NCBI GenBank assembly: GCA_013396755.1
Contig: VWZF01006903.1
Coordinates: 1,746,871 to 1,810,870 of the forward strand
Origin: Sclerurus mexicanus
Taxonomy: Eukaryota; Chordata; Aves; Passeriformes; Furnariidae
Length of the DNA: 64,000 bases
Reading direction: 5' to 3'
Position 1 is the first letter of the stretch. Each line of letters begins with the position of its first letter. The position numbers and the translations under genes are program-made. Positions 25,301 through 38,760 of the stretch are shown here, piece by piece. The notes under the pieces were generated by a model that was not told the DNA's origin, made no database searches, and worked only from the letters and a program-made list of their open reading frames with translations.

Positions 25301-28300
25301 AGGAGCACAGGGCTGGCAGCTGGAGTGCATTGCCAGTTTACACATGGATCTGGGGACACAGCATTGCTCAGGGCACAGATCCATGCCTGGCCCAAATGAG
25401 GAAAGTTCAGCAAATTAGTTGCAGACTATGCTGGAGAATGAAACCCATCTCTGACTTGCACCTTGGCATTTTAATACATAAATGTATTGCTGGAGCTGGA
25501 ACCACCATGGAGACGTGCTCCAGGCAGGTCTGCTCGGAGCAGGGAGATGGGAACTGCCATGGGGCTGCAATGAACCCTGAACAGGGATGAAGAGGGCCCA
25601 GGGAATCGCTCTGTGTGGATGAGCTGCCACTGAAGGGAGGGTGGATTAGTAGGTAATGGGCAATTCCAGTGGCTCAGGTATGAGTTTCCTCAGTCAATCT
25701 CTGACTACAAAGTCTGAGGAATTCAAAAAGGCCCAAACTGTTCTCTCTCTGTCTGCAACAAAGATGACAAGGTGAATTAAAAAAAATTGGGACAGCAGGG
25801 TTTAGGAAAGCTTTGTGTTTGGTAGAGCAACAGGATGCTACCAGTGGAATATCTAACAAAGCTCTTTGTTTTCCTGTGACTGCTGTCCCTGCCCAGAACC
25901 TGTGCCTGCAATGTCTCAGCCCTCAGTGTCCAATGGAGTTAAATGGAAGCTCCACAGAAGTGAGGCTTGGACATGGCAATAATCACTTCTGTGCACTGTT
26001 GGGCAGTATTTGGGCATCCCACCCCCTGAGGCAGCTGCACTGCCACCCGGGGAGGGCACAGAGGGAGACACTCTGAAATGCTTTGCTGTCCATCCATCCT
26101 ATGGGAAGAGGAAACACAGGACTGACCCAGCAAAACGGATCTCTCCCTGCCCCTTCCCAAAATCCCCCATCTCCACATCTGAGAGCAGCCCTCCCTGCCC
26201 ATCCAAGCTCAGCAGCAAGAGCAAGCCCAGCCCATTATCCACACTGTGCTGCTGTTTAACAACCTGGCACCAGCCCTGGCTGGTGAAAGGGCTGGGAGGG
26301 CTGGCAGAGAGCAGGGACCTGTCTGGGCCCTCTGGTACCTCTTGGCCTTAAGAAGATTTTAGCAAATGAGCATAATGCTGTCAGTGGGAAAAGGGAATTA
26401 GTGCTCAGAGCTAAGGACACCATTTCAGTACTCTCGGGAGCGGTGAGCCAGATGGCCAGCAGGCTCTGAAGGAGCAAAATTTCAAGTCTTTCCTTTTAAT
26501 CCCCTTCACCCTTTCAACACCCTGGGTCTAGAAAAATAAGTGGTCAGTGCAGTCAGATACCAAGTGAAGGGAAGGCTGTCAGACAGACAGGATGTACCAG
26601 AAGCAAAATAGAAGCACCAAACCAGATACTGAGCCAAGTGCTGTGGACAGAACTACACAGCCTGAACTGCTCTGGCAGCCTCTCTGCTCACTTTTAGCCG
26701 AGGACTCCCTGCTAAACAAAAAAACCAAAAAACTAAAACAAAAAAACCAGCCTGGCCCATCCAGGACAAAGCCAGGCCAGAGAACAGTCGAAGCTACTTA
26801 GTCATGTACAGCATGCCCAACTTACCGCACAAGGCAAGTAAAAAGAAGCAAAATTCCAAGTGTGATGCACAGCATGGCACAGTAAATAGAACATTTGTGA
26901 TTTTGGGTGGCTTGATCCCACCTCCACACAGTGGCTTAGGCTGCATTGGGAAGGCTGTGCTCTCCACCCAGCACATCCACCCTGAACTGCCCTTCCTCTG
27001 CAACATTCCTCACCATCACCTTCATAGGAGCTTCTTTCAAACATTTATCATTAATTATAAACCACACTGAATAATTACACCATGTTTTACTGACTAATCA
27101 AATTTGATTGCTTGGGATGATTCAGATAGGCCACACAACACTAGTTCTCCTGAGGGTTGAAGGCAAAACAGGAATATCCATCCCCATGGCATTTGAACTG
27201 CAGATATGTGAGACTATAACATGCATGTGTTCAAAACATTTTTCTAGAAAGAACAACTACAAGCTTATAGAAGAAACCCTGGACTAGTTTGAACAAGCCT
27301 AAAAGGAAGAATTATGGAGAAATTAACTTTAGAGTCTGGTCCCTATTCAGTGGTGTTAGTGCACTCACAGCAGGTATGTGGCAGTATTTTCCTGCCTTCC
27401 AAACAATACTGAATAGCTTCACGCAGGAACACTGTTCCACTTCAAGAACATTTCAATGGCAACAACCTCAAGGGGCATCTGCCTTCAGTTAAGAGCCAGG
27501 ACTCTGGCCCTTCACTCCCAGTTACAGAGTACACACCCAAAATAAGAAGCATACAACCAACAGAGGAAGGCAATTTTGGAATAAGATTCCCTAAAAATAA
27601 AAGACAGACTTGCCAAGCACTTATCAAGTAATTCAAATTCACCTCCAGGACCACTGCCTGCTGGGTTTGTGCACAGTTCCTGCAAAATTACTTTCAGCTG
27701 ATGTAATCTGGCAAGTTGAATATCAAATTTAACTGCTGCTTAGCTCTCACCAAGGCAGTGCATCTGCTGGTGGAACTCCTTACTGTTACTGTTGGTCCCA
27801 CTGGAAATGCTGAGTGGCTAAGACCAAAAGGCTGGCTCCAGGCCCTTAAGGAAAACAGCCTGCCAAGGTCATTGCCCCTGTCTGCATCCCTTCTGCCTGT
27901 TATTTATGTCCCCTGACAGGAAACACTAACACACAAAGCACAAGCAGCAGACTCCAGATCAGTTCTCACTGCCCGCTCTGTGTGTGTGCCAAGTTTTGGT
28001 GACAGGGGAAACAAGCAGCATTCACACACCTGCTAGGCTGGCTCACAAAGCCTGTGCAGGGATGCTATGAACAGTGAGACTTTCAGGAATTATCTGTAAA
28101 GACAGATTCAAAATGGGTGTCTCCAGCTACTTCCACACATTAGCCCAGAGACACCTCCATGTCTGAGCTGAAAGGGAGCCAGCAGAGTTGTAGTTGTGAC
28201 GCTTATCTACATATTTGATTTTTGTTTTCTTGTCTCATTTTAAGAATTGTAAAATTCCTCTACCTTTCCTCAGCTGTCAAACTGGGACCCAGCAGTCTGC

Positions 28301-31300
28301 CAGACAGCAGGCAGCCAGCAACGAGAAACTGTGAACTCAGAGGCATAATCCATTTCCTCGTCACCTATCAGGAGTCAGACCAAAAGTGAACCACAACTGC
28401 TGAGACACATGGGTACACTGAACACCTCACAGAACTTCATCTTTCCAGGCTCCATGCCAACAGCTCTCCAAAGCTGCGTGCAGTGCTGCTGGACAGTGCC
28501 TGGTTGACTGCAAACACAGAGGATGCTGCATTTGCTCTCCTGGTTCTGCCCCACAAGTCTTCCCAGCAGCACAAAATCCACCTTGCCGAGTGCAGAAGTC
28601 CAAACAGCACATGCCAAATTTAGCATCTAAATGTGCCATGGGGATCTCGACTCCTGGCACCTCCTGAGGGAAGGAGCACCCATAACCCACATCTCTTCAT
28701 ACACAAGCACCTCTCCCACCATCCCATGAGGCACTTACTGGAGTTACTAGATCACAGAGCAGCTGTTTTACAGAAACCAGGCTGCTTCAACAGCTATACA
28801 CATCCTCAGTTTGGGAGCAGCAGGGAGTCATCCAAATATTTAACATCATCCACACATTTACACTTCCCTGTTAGAGAGACTTTTCTTTCCAGCACTCTCA
28901 TTTGTGAAAACATGACTCCCAGCACTAAGGATTGCCCAATTTGGCTCTTCAGCTATGACCAGGACACAGCAGGGGCCAGTGTTCCCTAAGGGCCAGGAGG
29001 GAGGCAGGCACAGAAACAGGGCTAGCAAGACAGATGCCTTACCAGCCAGGGTCCCATCCCGCAGTACCTGGGCACGGCAAGCTGGATGCACAGCCCCCAT
29101 CAGACAACTTCATGGGGGTGAACAAAGTCTGTAACTGAGCCAGCCCAGGGGCCTGGAGCAGCACAGTCCCCAGCCAGGCACAACCATGACCGAGCCAGAG
29201 AGCAGCATTTCTGCAGCACAGCCTAGACAGAGCACCTGGGCCATGGGCAGAGCTCGTGGGTGAGCCCAAACTGAGACTCATCAGGGCCATTACAGCCTAT
29301 TAAGTGGGACTGGGAAGGACTCTTTTCTACAAAACTGGCAGCTTGGTATCGGGCAGAAAGATGAGTGAACTCTCCAGAGACACTTTGTGTGGGTCTCAGA
29401 ACAGCACTGATAGAGAGATAATGGCAAAACACACCACACTGTCTAACTCACTGACTTGTCCTTATCTCCTGGCACAGCATGATTGTTCCCTACTCTAAAA
29501 ATTAAGTGAATATTGATGAAAGTTATTGATTGGCAGCTCTGGAGATAGATATCCTGTGTCCATCCACAGAGCAGACACTGCTAAGAAAGACATGACAAAT
29601 ACAATGGCATCAGATGCAGTGATCAGTGACAATTCTTCTCCCATGCTGCCAGGAGGAAACCACTTTGTAGAGTGGTTTCAGCTCCACACAGAGTGTAAGC
29701 AGTGTACTTGCTTAGGTTTTAGTCTCTCAATGCAATGAGACTGCATAGCCTCACTATTTAAAAATTATTTTCAAAACTGTTTAAAGTCTTTATACAAGGT
29801 GATCTTTTCAGGTGTCTAAGGGTAGGAAAGATTTCCACTCAGTCTGCAATAACCTCCTCACACCCTTCCCCTGTGTGGCAGCAGGTTCTGCACAGCCTCT
29901 GACTGTGCTGATGAGGTATTTGTATGCCATCCTTACCAAAAGTACCAAAGCCTGATTGTAGTGAGAGGTATATTGGGAGAAGAACGGAGAAACAGATGTC
30001 CCAGCCAGAGAACAGGACTTTACACCTTTTCAGAGAATAGCTCTCAATTGCATGAGTAGATCCCAAAGTTACCTAGAGTTGAAAAGCTCCATATTCCATT
30101 TCCAGAGATCAGAAAAGTGAGATGCCCTGTAACTTAACCCCTGACACAGTGGCATTTTGTCTCCTATTTGAATAAGGTGGATGCTTGAGAAGTACTGTTA
30201 GCTGTTCAGTGATGTTAAACTAATGGCACGTGGCAGTTTCTACTACACATTGATTTCTTAATGATACTATAATTCAGCTTGCAAATCAGTGCTTGAACTT
30301 ATGGATTTATCCTTTTACCAACTTGCATTCTTTTTAGAGAGATTGTTTTGTCATAGTTCTTCATAGTACTATCAAAAAACAAATGGAGTGGTGTTGGAAA
30401 AAACCCCCCAGCCGTTATTGTCAGCTATTATTACTGAAGACAAGTACCCATCTGTCTACATCTCCCCCAGTTACCAAAACTGGCTCAATAGTTTGTCCTG
30501 AGCTAAATTAATGCCTTTCGGCTCCTCATTGGGAGTTCCATGAACTCCAGAAAACACTCAGCCATTCCTCTCCTGTGCAGTGAGAAGGAAGAGAATGAGA
30601 GGGAAGAATAAAGTGTTGGGAACCAAACGTCTGAATTTAAGGCTTGTAGCATGATGTGCACTCAGGCATGTCCAAAACAGGGATCTGACTTGTGATCAGG
30701 TTCCTTATCTGATGTCAGAGTAAAGATCTAAGAGCTGAGAACCTGTTTAGAAACTTAGCAAAGAAATTTAGGACTTCCATGGAGGTCAGATTGAGAAACT
30801 GTATATATATTTATTGGAATGGCACAATCTGACTTCTCAGCAGCAGCAGTGTGATGTAACAGTGAATCAATAGAGAATAAACTATGAAAACCTAATGGAC
30901 TCTGAGCATCACGCTGTCCACCAATCCATCTCAGACAACACTGATAAATGTCCTGAGACAAAACATAGGCAGGAGCAGATTAACAGATTATCATTCATTT
31001 CAGAATGCATCCAGCTATTTGCGAACAGCAGTTTTAAGGAAACAGTCTTGCCCCCTACTTGATCTCTCTTCTGAAAAGCAGATCAACGACTCAACTCCCA
31101 CTTGTGCCTACCCACAGAAGAGCTCCTTCGCAGCTCTGGGTCCCAGCTAAATCCTCACCGCACCCTGTTCCATTCAGCAATGCAGAAAGGACAAGAGGGT
31201 CACGATCCGCAAACAGAGAACAGCTGACTTCAGTGCAGGAGGAGCTGCATAATCACATATTTGAATCTCAAGACTAATTCATGGGGGAGACAGGAAACCT

Positions 31301-34300
31301 GAGCTCCCATTTATGTCTACTCTGTGAAACAAGTGGCATCACGAAGTGTGCAAGTTCCCATTCCTGTCTAAAGTGGAATTCTTTCCCTCAGTGGAGAGAA
31401 GTGCACACTTTCCAAAGGCTCTGGGGTTGGAGACAGCTGTGAGGAATCCTTTACAGCATTACAAATACACCCGTTTGTCAATCTGCATGATCACATATTT
31501 CATATTAAATTTCCATTAATAAAGGTTCTTTCTTTCCTCATACCTGTGACAGAGAAGCATAAGAGTCATGCTGGCTGGTATTTTGTCCCTTGGGTAGCAG
31601 AAGCACTGCAAGGAGGAAATCTTCCTAAAAAATAAAGACACAGCAGGTGAGGCAAGAATCTAGGCTTGAATCTTTTGAATGATGGGCTAGAGGGGGAAGC
31701 AACAAATTTGTCACAGTAGTACTACGTGTGTTCAAAAAGCCTACATGCTTTTCTTTTTCAGTTTAAAAATCTGCTTTGGTTCAAAGAGTTTAAAGGTATT
31801 TCCCACATAAAAAGGGTTTCCCCGCTGGCCATCACTCTCTGTCTCACAAGGACTTCTCGTGAGGAGTTACCCCTATACCTGGTGCAATTCTGGCTTGAGG
31901 TAAGTCTCACATCTGACATTGCCCCCACCACCCATATTCCCATCAATGCACTGTGTGTACCACTCCTACACACAGAAAATGCTTGTAAAGCTGGGCTGAA
32001 AGCTAAGAGAATTATCCAGCTGCAAATAATCGCACTGAAAGAGTTCATATGGCAGGGCCAGGGATGGCCCTGCCCGTTGGCTTGGGAGAGGGGAAAGGGT
32101 TGTCACTGAGGAAACACACATGTCACAGAGCAAAAAAGTCATTCAAGCTTACACAGTGAGTAGATCTGATCATAATCTTCATTTACTGTTACAGTTCTCC
32201 AAATGCATGTTAAACACAAAGGCAGTCTCCCCAGAAAATAGGGAGAGTCCTACTTGTGGGCTCACCCTGCAGAGCACCCAGAGCTACCAAGGCTTGGTCC
32301 TTCTCCCCCAGGAAAACTTGTGCTTGGTGCAGGCCACTGTTACACCTGGGGCTTGTACATCACTCAGTCAAACCCTCATTGTCGCCTGCCTGCCTTCAGG
32401 TCCCACGGGGGTGACGCAGAGTGTTAAAGCTCAGTCTGACTGTATCACCTTCTGCCAAAAGCAGCAGGCAAACATGCTGCCTCAGCGCTCTCAAGGTCAG
32501 AGGCAGAGACCCAATCTGGGCTGAAGACACTGGATACATTACAATACAATTAAGAAGTTGATATACCACCTCTCACATGCTGTCCATTACCGAAGGACAG
32601 AAATAGAGGTAATGTCACCACACAGGGAGTCATCAATTGGCTTTTTAGGGTATGTCTGACAGCAAAAATTTCAAGGGCAGAACAAGGTGTCAAATTGCAG
32701 CACAACCTCCCTACATATAGTTCAGAAATAGATATTTTAATATAGGGAAAATATAAGCAGCTTCGACCATGCTATTATTATATTTATATTATGTATATTT
32801 AAATGCTGATATATATTGATGCTTGTGTAATAAAACGAGTGCACATCCCTCATGAGTGCTTGGACTACATCAGCTAAGAGTCCCTGACAGAAACGGAGCT
32901 CTGGACCCACAGCCACTGGGCAACTTTACAAAGCACCTCCAGGAGGAAGAGCTGTATCCTCTCCTTTCAAAGACAGCTCTTAGCCACATTTGACATTCCA
33001 GCTTGTCCTACAAGGGAACAGCAGTTTTTCACGCTTTCCTAGCAGCTTCCAGTCTTGTTCTTGCCCGTTTCACTGGAAGGAGTATGAACACGCCAGTGGA
33101 GTGCAGGACATTTGCCAGCAGGGGCAGTGAGGGAGGTAAGTTAAGACTACTGAGCCACACTTTATCCCCAAAATGGTAGTGGGGGAGCCAAGAGGGAACA
33201 GGTTTTTCACCAAGTTATCATAGCTATCTCTTTGAGCATTAATACAATCTGCACCTGTGCTCTCTCTGCAGAGCTTTTAGACACCTCTGGCCAAGAACAA
33301 ATCTGGTCCCCAGGGTCAAGCTCAGCCCCTGTGAAAATGCTCAGAAGCACCACAACGCAGTGACTGGTCTGCTGGTCATCACCCAGCACATGGGGCCTGG
33401 CACCTCCCTCAGGCTTTCCAAATAACTAAGGTAGCTGCAGCCAGACCCTGCTGTGGGAGCTGCCAATGTAGGAAAGGGGTTTTTGAGAAGTGGAAAATCT
33501 CCAGGAAATCTCTTGTGTGGAAAGTTAATAGATACTCTCGAAGCAGCTTGGAGAAATGGTCACACACATTTCGTTTTCATAAGTGGAAAATATGTGGCCA
33601 GAGTGCCAGATTTGTCAGTCTCTTTTGTGCATTAAGCAGCTGTAAAGAGACTATGAAAATGTGGGAAGTTCTGTCTCAAAGATGAGGGCCTCACCTATGG
33701 TTAAACTGCACTCTTTGTGGCATTAATAATTTTTTTAATTGGCTTTTTTAACTGTGCAATTACAAGCACATTCTTAGCACCTTTCTAAGCCAGAATGTGT
33801 TCTCTGGGCCAAAGGCTCAGCTCTATAACCACTTACCCCTGTGCAGGGAAAGCCTTGTTAATAATTCATGAGTAGCACTTGTAGATTGAAGCCCTGGAGC
33901 ACTTTTACTGTTGTTGGGAAGAAAGGAAAAAGGGTTCACTCTGTAAAGGTGTGATATTTATATTTAAAAAAACACAACAACAACAAAAAAGTAAACTTTG
34001 AAAAGACTGTTGGTTTGCTCATAAGAGCACAATGGAGCTAACTTGATCATCTGCTCTAAAGTTCAGAGAGCTCACGTGTGGGCTTCTGAGAGCCAGGAAT
34101 AAAGCCAACTTGGCCCGAACAAGGTCTCATTTGTCTTAACCATTTAGACTGCTGACTTTCCTTAGCTGCCACTTAGTTTGCACATCTTCATACCACTGCA
34201 ACATGCATTCCTGAGCTTCGCTTCCTCCTATGGCTGGATCAGATTGGCACACTGGAGTGTGAATTTCATTTCCTTGCAGTCTGGTACTTGAAATATGATG

Positions 34301-36171
34301 GCAGAGAGGCATTATTCGTTTGAATGCATTTCTCTGACAACCTACTTTGTATTTGCAAATAGATCCTTTGGGGTAAATCTACTTTCTTTCCCCATCTTCT
34401 CCTCCAACTCTTTTAGTATTTTTCTCTGAGCCAAGAGGCACTATCAGATTTTTCTCTCACTCCATCAGATAAATAAGTCAGGTGCATACTGCAGTGAAAA
34501 AACATTTTAATCAATTAACAGAAGTTCCCTGCTGACAGCAGTGCAATCACTCAGCTAGTATGATAAAGATGCTTATCAGAAGCGATTATGAAGAAATTAA
34601 TTCCTTTAGGGATTAGCTGTAGCTTCTCTGACAGTACTGCTGGGAGCAGTTTTGCTTAGAAAGGTGTTCTGCCAGAGTAGACATTTATCACTGTTTGTTT
34701 TCCCAGCAATTGCTAGTTCTTTGTTCAAAGGCTCACTTCTCTGATTCTTCCTCTACTCCCCTGCAAAAAGGGGATTTACTAGCATAAATCAGAAATATAA
34801 ATCTGGGATACCATATGTCAGACAAACCCACCCCAGAAGCCAGGTGAGAGGGGACCCATTTTCATTCTTTGGCCTATGTAGTGCCAGGTTGTGGGAACTA
34901 ACAAAACAGATCAGATGTTCATGCATGCTGTTCTGGCCAAGAAAATCTGATTGTCAAAATGCTCCCCCCACCTGCCAGCCCTTGGCCTTTAGAGGCAGTG
35001 ACCTGGAACTAAAATGGTGTGGCTGTTCCCACTCCCTCCTCTCCCTGACCTCCCACCTCTCTATTCACCAACTCATTCCCCTTGCACTCCTCAGATGGAA
35101 GCTCCTCTCTCCTCCCCACTGCTCCTCTCTCTGTTTTAGGGAGCAGACATTGCTCCAGTGTTTCCCCTGCCATCTGGAGCAGCATCCCCTATTGCTCTGT
35201 GCCTAATTGAACTTGAAGAGTCACAGGGAGTTTGTCTTGGGAAGACACATTTCCTGACCCTGCCTTATGACCCTGACCCCTCCCAGCACAGCATCTGCTG
35301 GGAAAATTCAACACCACCTGAAGCTCTCTTCCTTTTTCCTTCCACAAGTTCAGGAGTTGCTTGCTATTTACACTGTGCCCCAGCATGTCTTGGAAAAAAC
35401 ACCCTTCTCCTGCAGCTGATGTGCACATCAGCTTCCTTCTAGGGCAGCCCCTTCTGCAACAGGAACATCCTACCCTGGGCCTAGACCAAATTCTGTGCCT
35501 TCAGAGCAATAAAATCTGTTTTTTCCTATGTGGAAGGGTCAGACACAGCCCCCAGCTCACCTCTCACTCCCCAAGTTGTGTGTAACAGAAAAATAAGATC
35601 CCAACACACTGGAGGAGAAACAGCACCCAAATAAGAACAGGATGCAGGGAGTGCCAAAACCTAATGGTTTCGCTTCCTATGGCACAGGGTGGGCCATGCT
35701 GACAGATAACCTGTTTTGTTGCTGGATTTCACCAGCAATAAAATTAAATTTCTATTCACTGCTCAAAGAAAGCATGAAGAAACATCAATTTACACACAAT
35801 CCAGATGTGCTTACAGATGCAACATTACAACACCAGGTACCTTATTCTTGGTATCCATCCTAATATTAGACAGAGATAAATTAGAATCAAATCTGACGCA
35901 AGCCCAGAACAATTCCATATAGAGAAAGAACAACAAGGCACTAAATTAAGTTCAGAGAAGATCACAGAAAAGGAAAGTTCAGTGATTTCTTGTAATTGCT
36001 CCCCTTTGACAATGTGTTGTTCAGGCCTTTGAGAAAACTTCCACCTGAAATGGTTTGGCATTACATTCCCTGAACCCCCAAAAGGAAATTGGACATGGGA
36101 GCAGGGCTGGCAGTGCAGGTCAACACTTAAGGGACAGGCTTCTCAGACCTTTCTGTACTGGGGCAGCACAG
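22346..36171. other. Gene-desert DNA, no gene seen
   Basis: This is unique sequence with many short, random-looking frames (maximum about 134 codons near 32.1 kb). Low-complexity spots include the A-rich run at 26719-26751, an AT-rich patch at 32720-32830 and an AAC-rich run near 33965-33995. A GC-richer patch near 25.9-26.3 kb has no CpG enrichment. The 34.16-34.64 kb part is AT-rich with ATTA cores and might be conserved non-coding DNA. No tRNA, snRNA or coding exon could be supported. Confidence 0.6.
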
Positions 36172-36246
36172 CATCATAGAATATCCTGAGCTGGAAGGGA
36201 CCCACAAGGATCACCGAGTCCAGCTCCTGAGTCCTACTCTGAGCAG
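36172..36246 (-). mobile_element. CR1 non-LTR retrotransposon, extreme 3' end
   Basis: The + strand reads CATAGAATATCCTGAGCTGG, AAGGGACCCACAAGGATCAC and GAGTCCAGCTCCTGAGTCC, the reverse complement of the avian CR1 terminus, better preserved than the copies at 5.3 and 22.1 kb. Only about 75 bases remain, so the copy is severely 5'-truncated. Confidence 0.8.
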
Positions 36247-37019
36247 CTCCCTGGAAAACTGTACCCTGACAGGAAGCACTAACAAGGTGGTGAAAATTTA
36301 ATTTCACACTGAAATCTAAAGACAAGACTCATGAGAAAGAAATGGCCACTGGCCAAGCAGTAAGATAAATAAGGCCACTGCCAGGAATAAATCTGAAAAG
36401 CTGGACACACTAGAGTTAATATAATGTCAGAAACAGTATTTTAACACAGACCAAGTCTGACACATAAGAAGCTGTGTCAGCAAAGGGAGAGCACTGAATT
36501 AGTCCCACCTGAGCTTGTGGCTGTGCCTTCTCTGCACACACATCCTTGCTTCAGTGCAAACCCAGTCCCAGTAAGCACCATGTAAAGGGTGGGATTTCCC
36601 CAAATTTCCTACAGTCCTGCTTTTGCAATTCCATCGCTGCTTCCTCTCCCTGTCATAGGACTTGCCAGATGATCATCCATGAGTGCAAAAACTTGGCCAA
36701 AGAGATTAGGAGTCACCTGAATACAGCAGAGGAACAGAAAGAGCACCCTCTCTTATCCTTGCCCCAGATAGCTCACAGATGAACCACTGAGGCCACCTTA
36801 GCTTTCCCTAGTTTCCCCTTGTGCCACAGAAGCCTTGTGGGGTAACTTGGTAGAGTCTTTCCTCAGGGATGGAGATGAAGCCACATGGTTCTGGAGTCAG
36901 GAATAAGTCACAGTTTCTATCTAGATCAGGCTGGGACTTGAAGGGATAACCTGGAATCTGCAGAATGTGAGGACCAAACATCTGCCACGGCAAAATGCCA
37001 TTAGAAACTGCCTGGAAGT

Positions 37020-37280
37020 GTAAATGTTGATGTTATGCCAGATCCAGAGCAGAGGCAGAGAGATTCATTCCATTTCATTATGAAATGATACAAGCACCAT
37101 AAACTGTCAGCTTTCAAGTTCATAATTTATAAATTAAGTGTAAGTAGCGTACTCTGAGCTCCTCTCCAGCCACTCATTTATCCTTCCTCCGTGAAAAATT
37201 AATGAGTCTATAAAATAGCTTGTAAATTCAAAGCAGTCATTTATTTTTATTTTAAATCAACACTATGATTTTCATAGAGA
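37020..37280. promoter_or_regulatory. AT-rich candidate conserved non-coding element
   Basis: The block has a self-complementary TTTCATTATGAAA near 37074, several TAAT/ATTA cores (AAATTAATGAG near 37198, CATAATTTATAAATTAAG near 37121), no repeat identity and no open frame. This texture resembles developmental enhancers. Conservation is not testable here. Confidence 0.25.
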
Positions 37281-38459
37281 CCCTGAAGCATTAGCTGACT
37301 GCAGCCACTGCTGTTAATCACTGGTCTTAGGTGTGCTACTATGCCACAGGGAAGGTTTTCCACCTTCTGCTAAGCTTTCTGATGCAGACCAGTGTCAGAA
37401 CAATATAAAGCTCTTTGAGGTTATTAGACTGTCCTAGTAGAGCAATCCCTGCTTTCCACAGCCTGGCAGGCTGCTTGCTTCCCTCAGGGGGGTGCTTGAG
37501 GACTTAACATCTTATCCAAGACATCAGGAGAAGAATTAGCAAAACAATTTTTATATTAAAGCTTTCTAAGAGGAAAATTCGCCTCAGGCAAAATTTCTGG
37601 TCTGTGGGAAGGAAAGTGAGCAGAACCAGATCAGCTAGCTCTGCATTTCCACTAAGAGGATTCCCTAAGGCACTCCGTTGCTATTTTGTGACCTTTTAAT
37701 CTTGCCACTGCACAAAAGCTGTGTTGGTCACTTTGCAAGGCCTTCTACAACTTTGGGAGGACTTGTATTCCTGCCTGTAGGTGTGTGCATTTACCAATCC
37801 CATGTAAAGACCAGAGAGGAGTAGGAGACAGGTAGACTGAGGAACAAACAGGAACAGGCACAACATTCCAGGTCTTGGAGTCATGAAGGACTACAAGAGA
37901 TGAACAGGAGCAGAGAAAAAGCAAACAGACTGTCCAGAGGTACCCACATGGGTGTGAAGGCAGCTTTTCCATGCAGCTGAGGACATGCCCTAGCCATTCC
38001 CTTCTGTCATCTCTGGGGACTCGGCTCAACACCCACAAAAATGCTCATAACGCCTATTCAAAGGCAAAGACAGTCCTGCACAAGACCTCTGTATCAAAGT
38101 GGGTTGCTGCTTGCTGGTCTGGGGTGCTGGAAGAGAGGCCAGGATTTCACAGCTGCTGTGGCATCACAGCCAGGGATGTTCTGTACCACAAGGGAAGGAG
38201 ATATCAAAAGATGTGGGGTGACATGGCTGTGGGATGAACCCCCTAATTTCTGTTAATTTTTATACTTATGCTTAACATTTGGAGCGGTTTCATCAATTTG
38301 CTCAATAAAAATTGTTCCTCAGAGACACTCTTACTGACAAGATCTCATGAAATATCCAGTTCTTTTTAATTGAAAAAACCAAACCCCACACAGCAGAGTA
38401 AACAAGGCAGAACAAACAAAGCATGAAGAGTACTTATCAACTTCTGTATACTTAAATAT

Positions 38460-38760
38460 TACCATGTTCAGTATTCCTTCTTCTCTACGGTGTATGATGA
38501 GCACCAAGCCACTGATAGTTTTATGACAGAAGTGGCAGATTTTATTAGATGTAATGTTAATTTATTAATTAAATTCCTACAATCGAACATTAAAATCAAT
38601 ACTCTTCCTCTGGGGCCAAGATGGAGAGATGAAAATAATAACTTTATTTATGCTGCATGTAAATTATCTGTAATTGAGCAGAAAGCCTGATCCCAAACGC
38701 TTAAAAATATAAGGCTGAGGAAGCAAATGTGATTGGCTCTCTTATAATCTCATCATTTTA
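38460..38760. promoter_or_regulatory. AT-rich candidate conserved non-coding element
   Basis: Homeodomain cores are dense between about 38535 and 38610 (TTAATTTATTAATTAAATTC and CATTAAAATCAATA). They are followed by GGAGAGATGAAAATAATAAC and a GTAATTGAGC site. The block has no transposon signature and no long frame. Among the desert blocks this is the most enhancer-like by eye. Confidence 0.3.

Noticed and set aside
32120..32524. 134-codon + strand frame
   Set aside because: Random composition, no homology recognised, no flanking splice or poly(A) support.
33115..33126. CTCF-like CCAGCAGGGGCA
   Set aside because: One G short of the consensus G run, which shifts the last two positions; too weak to call.
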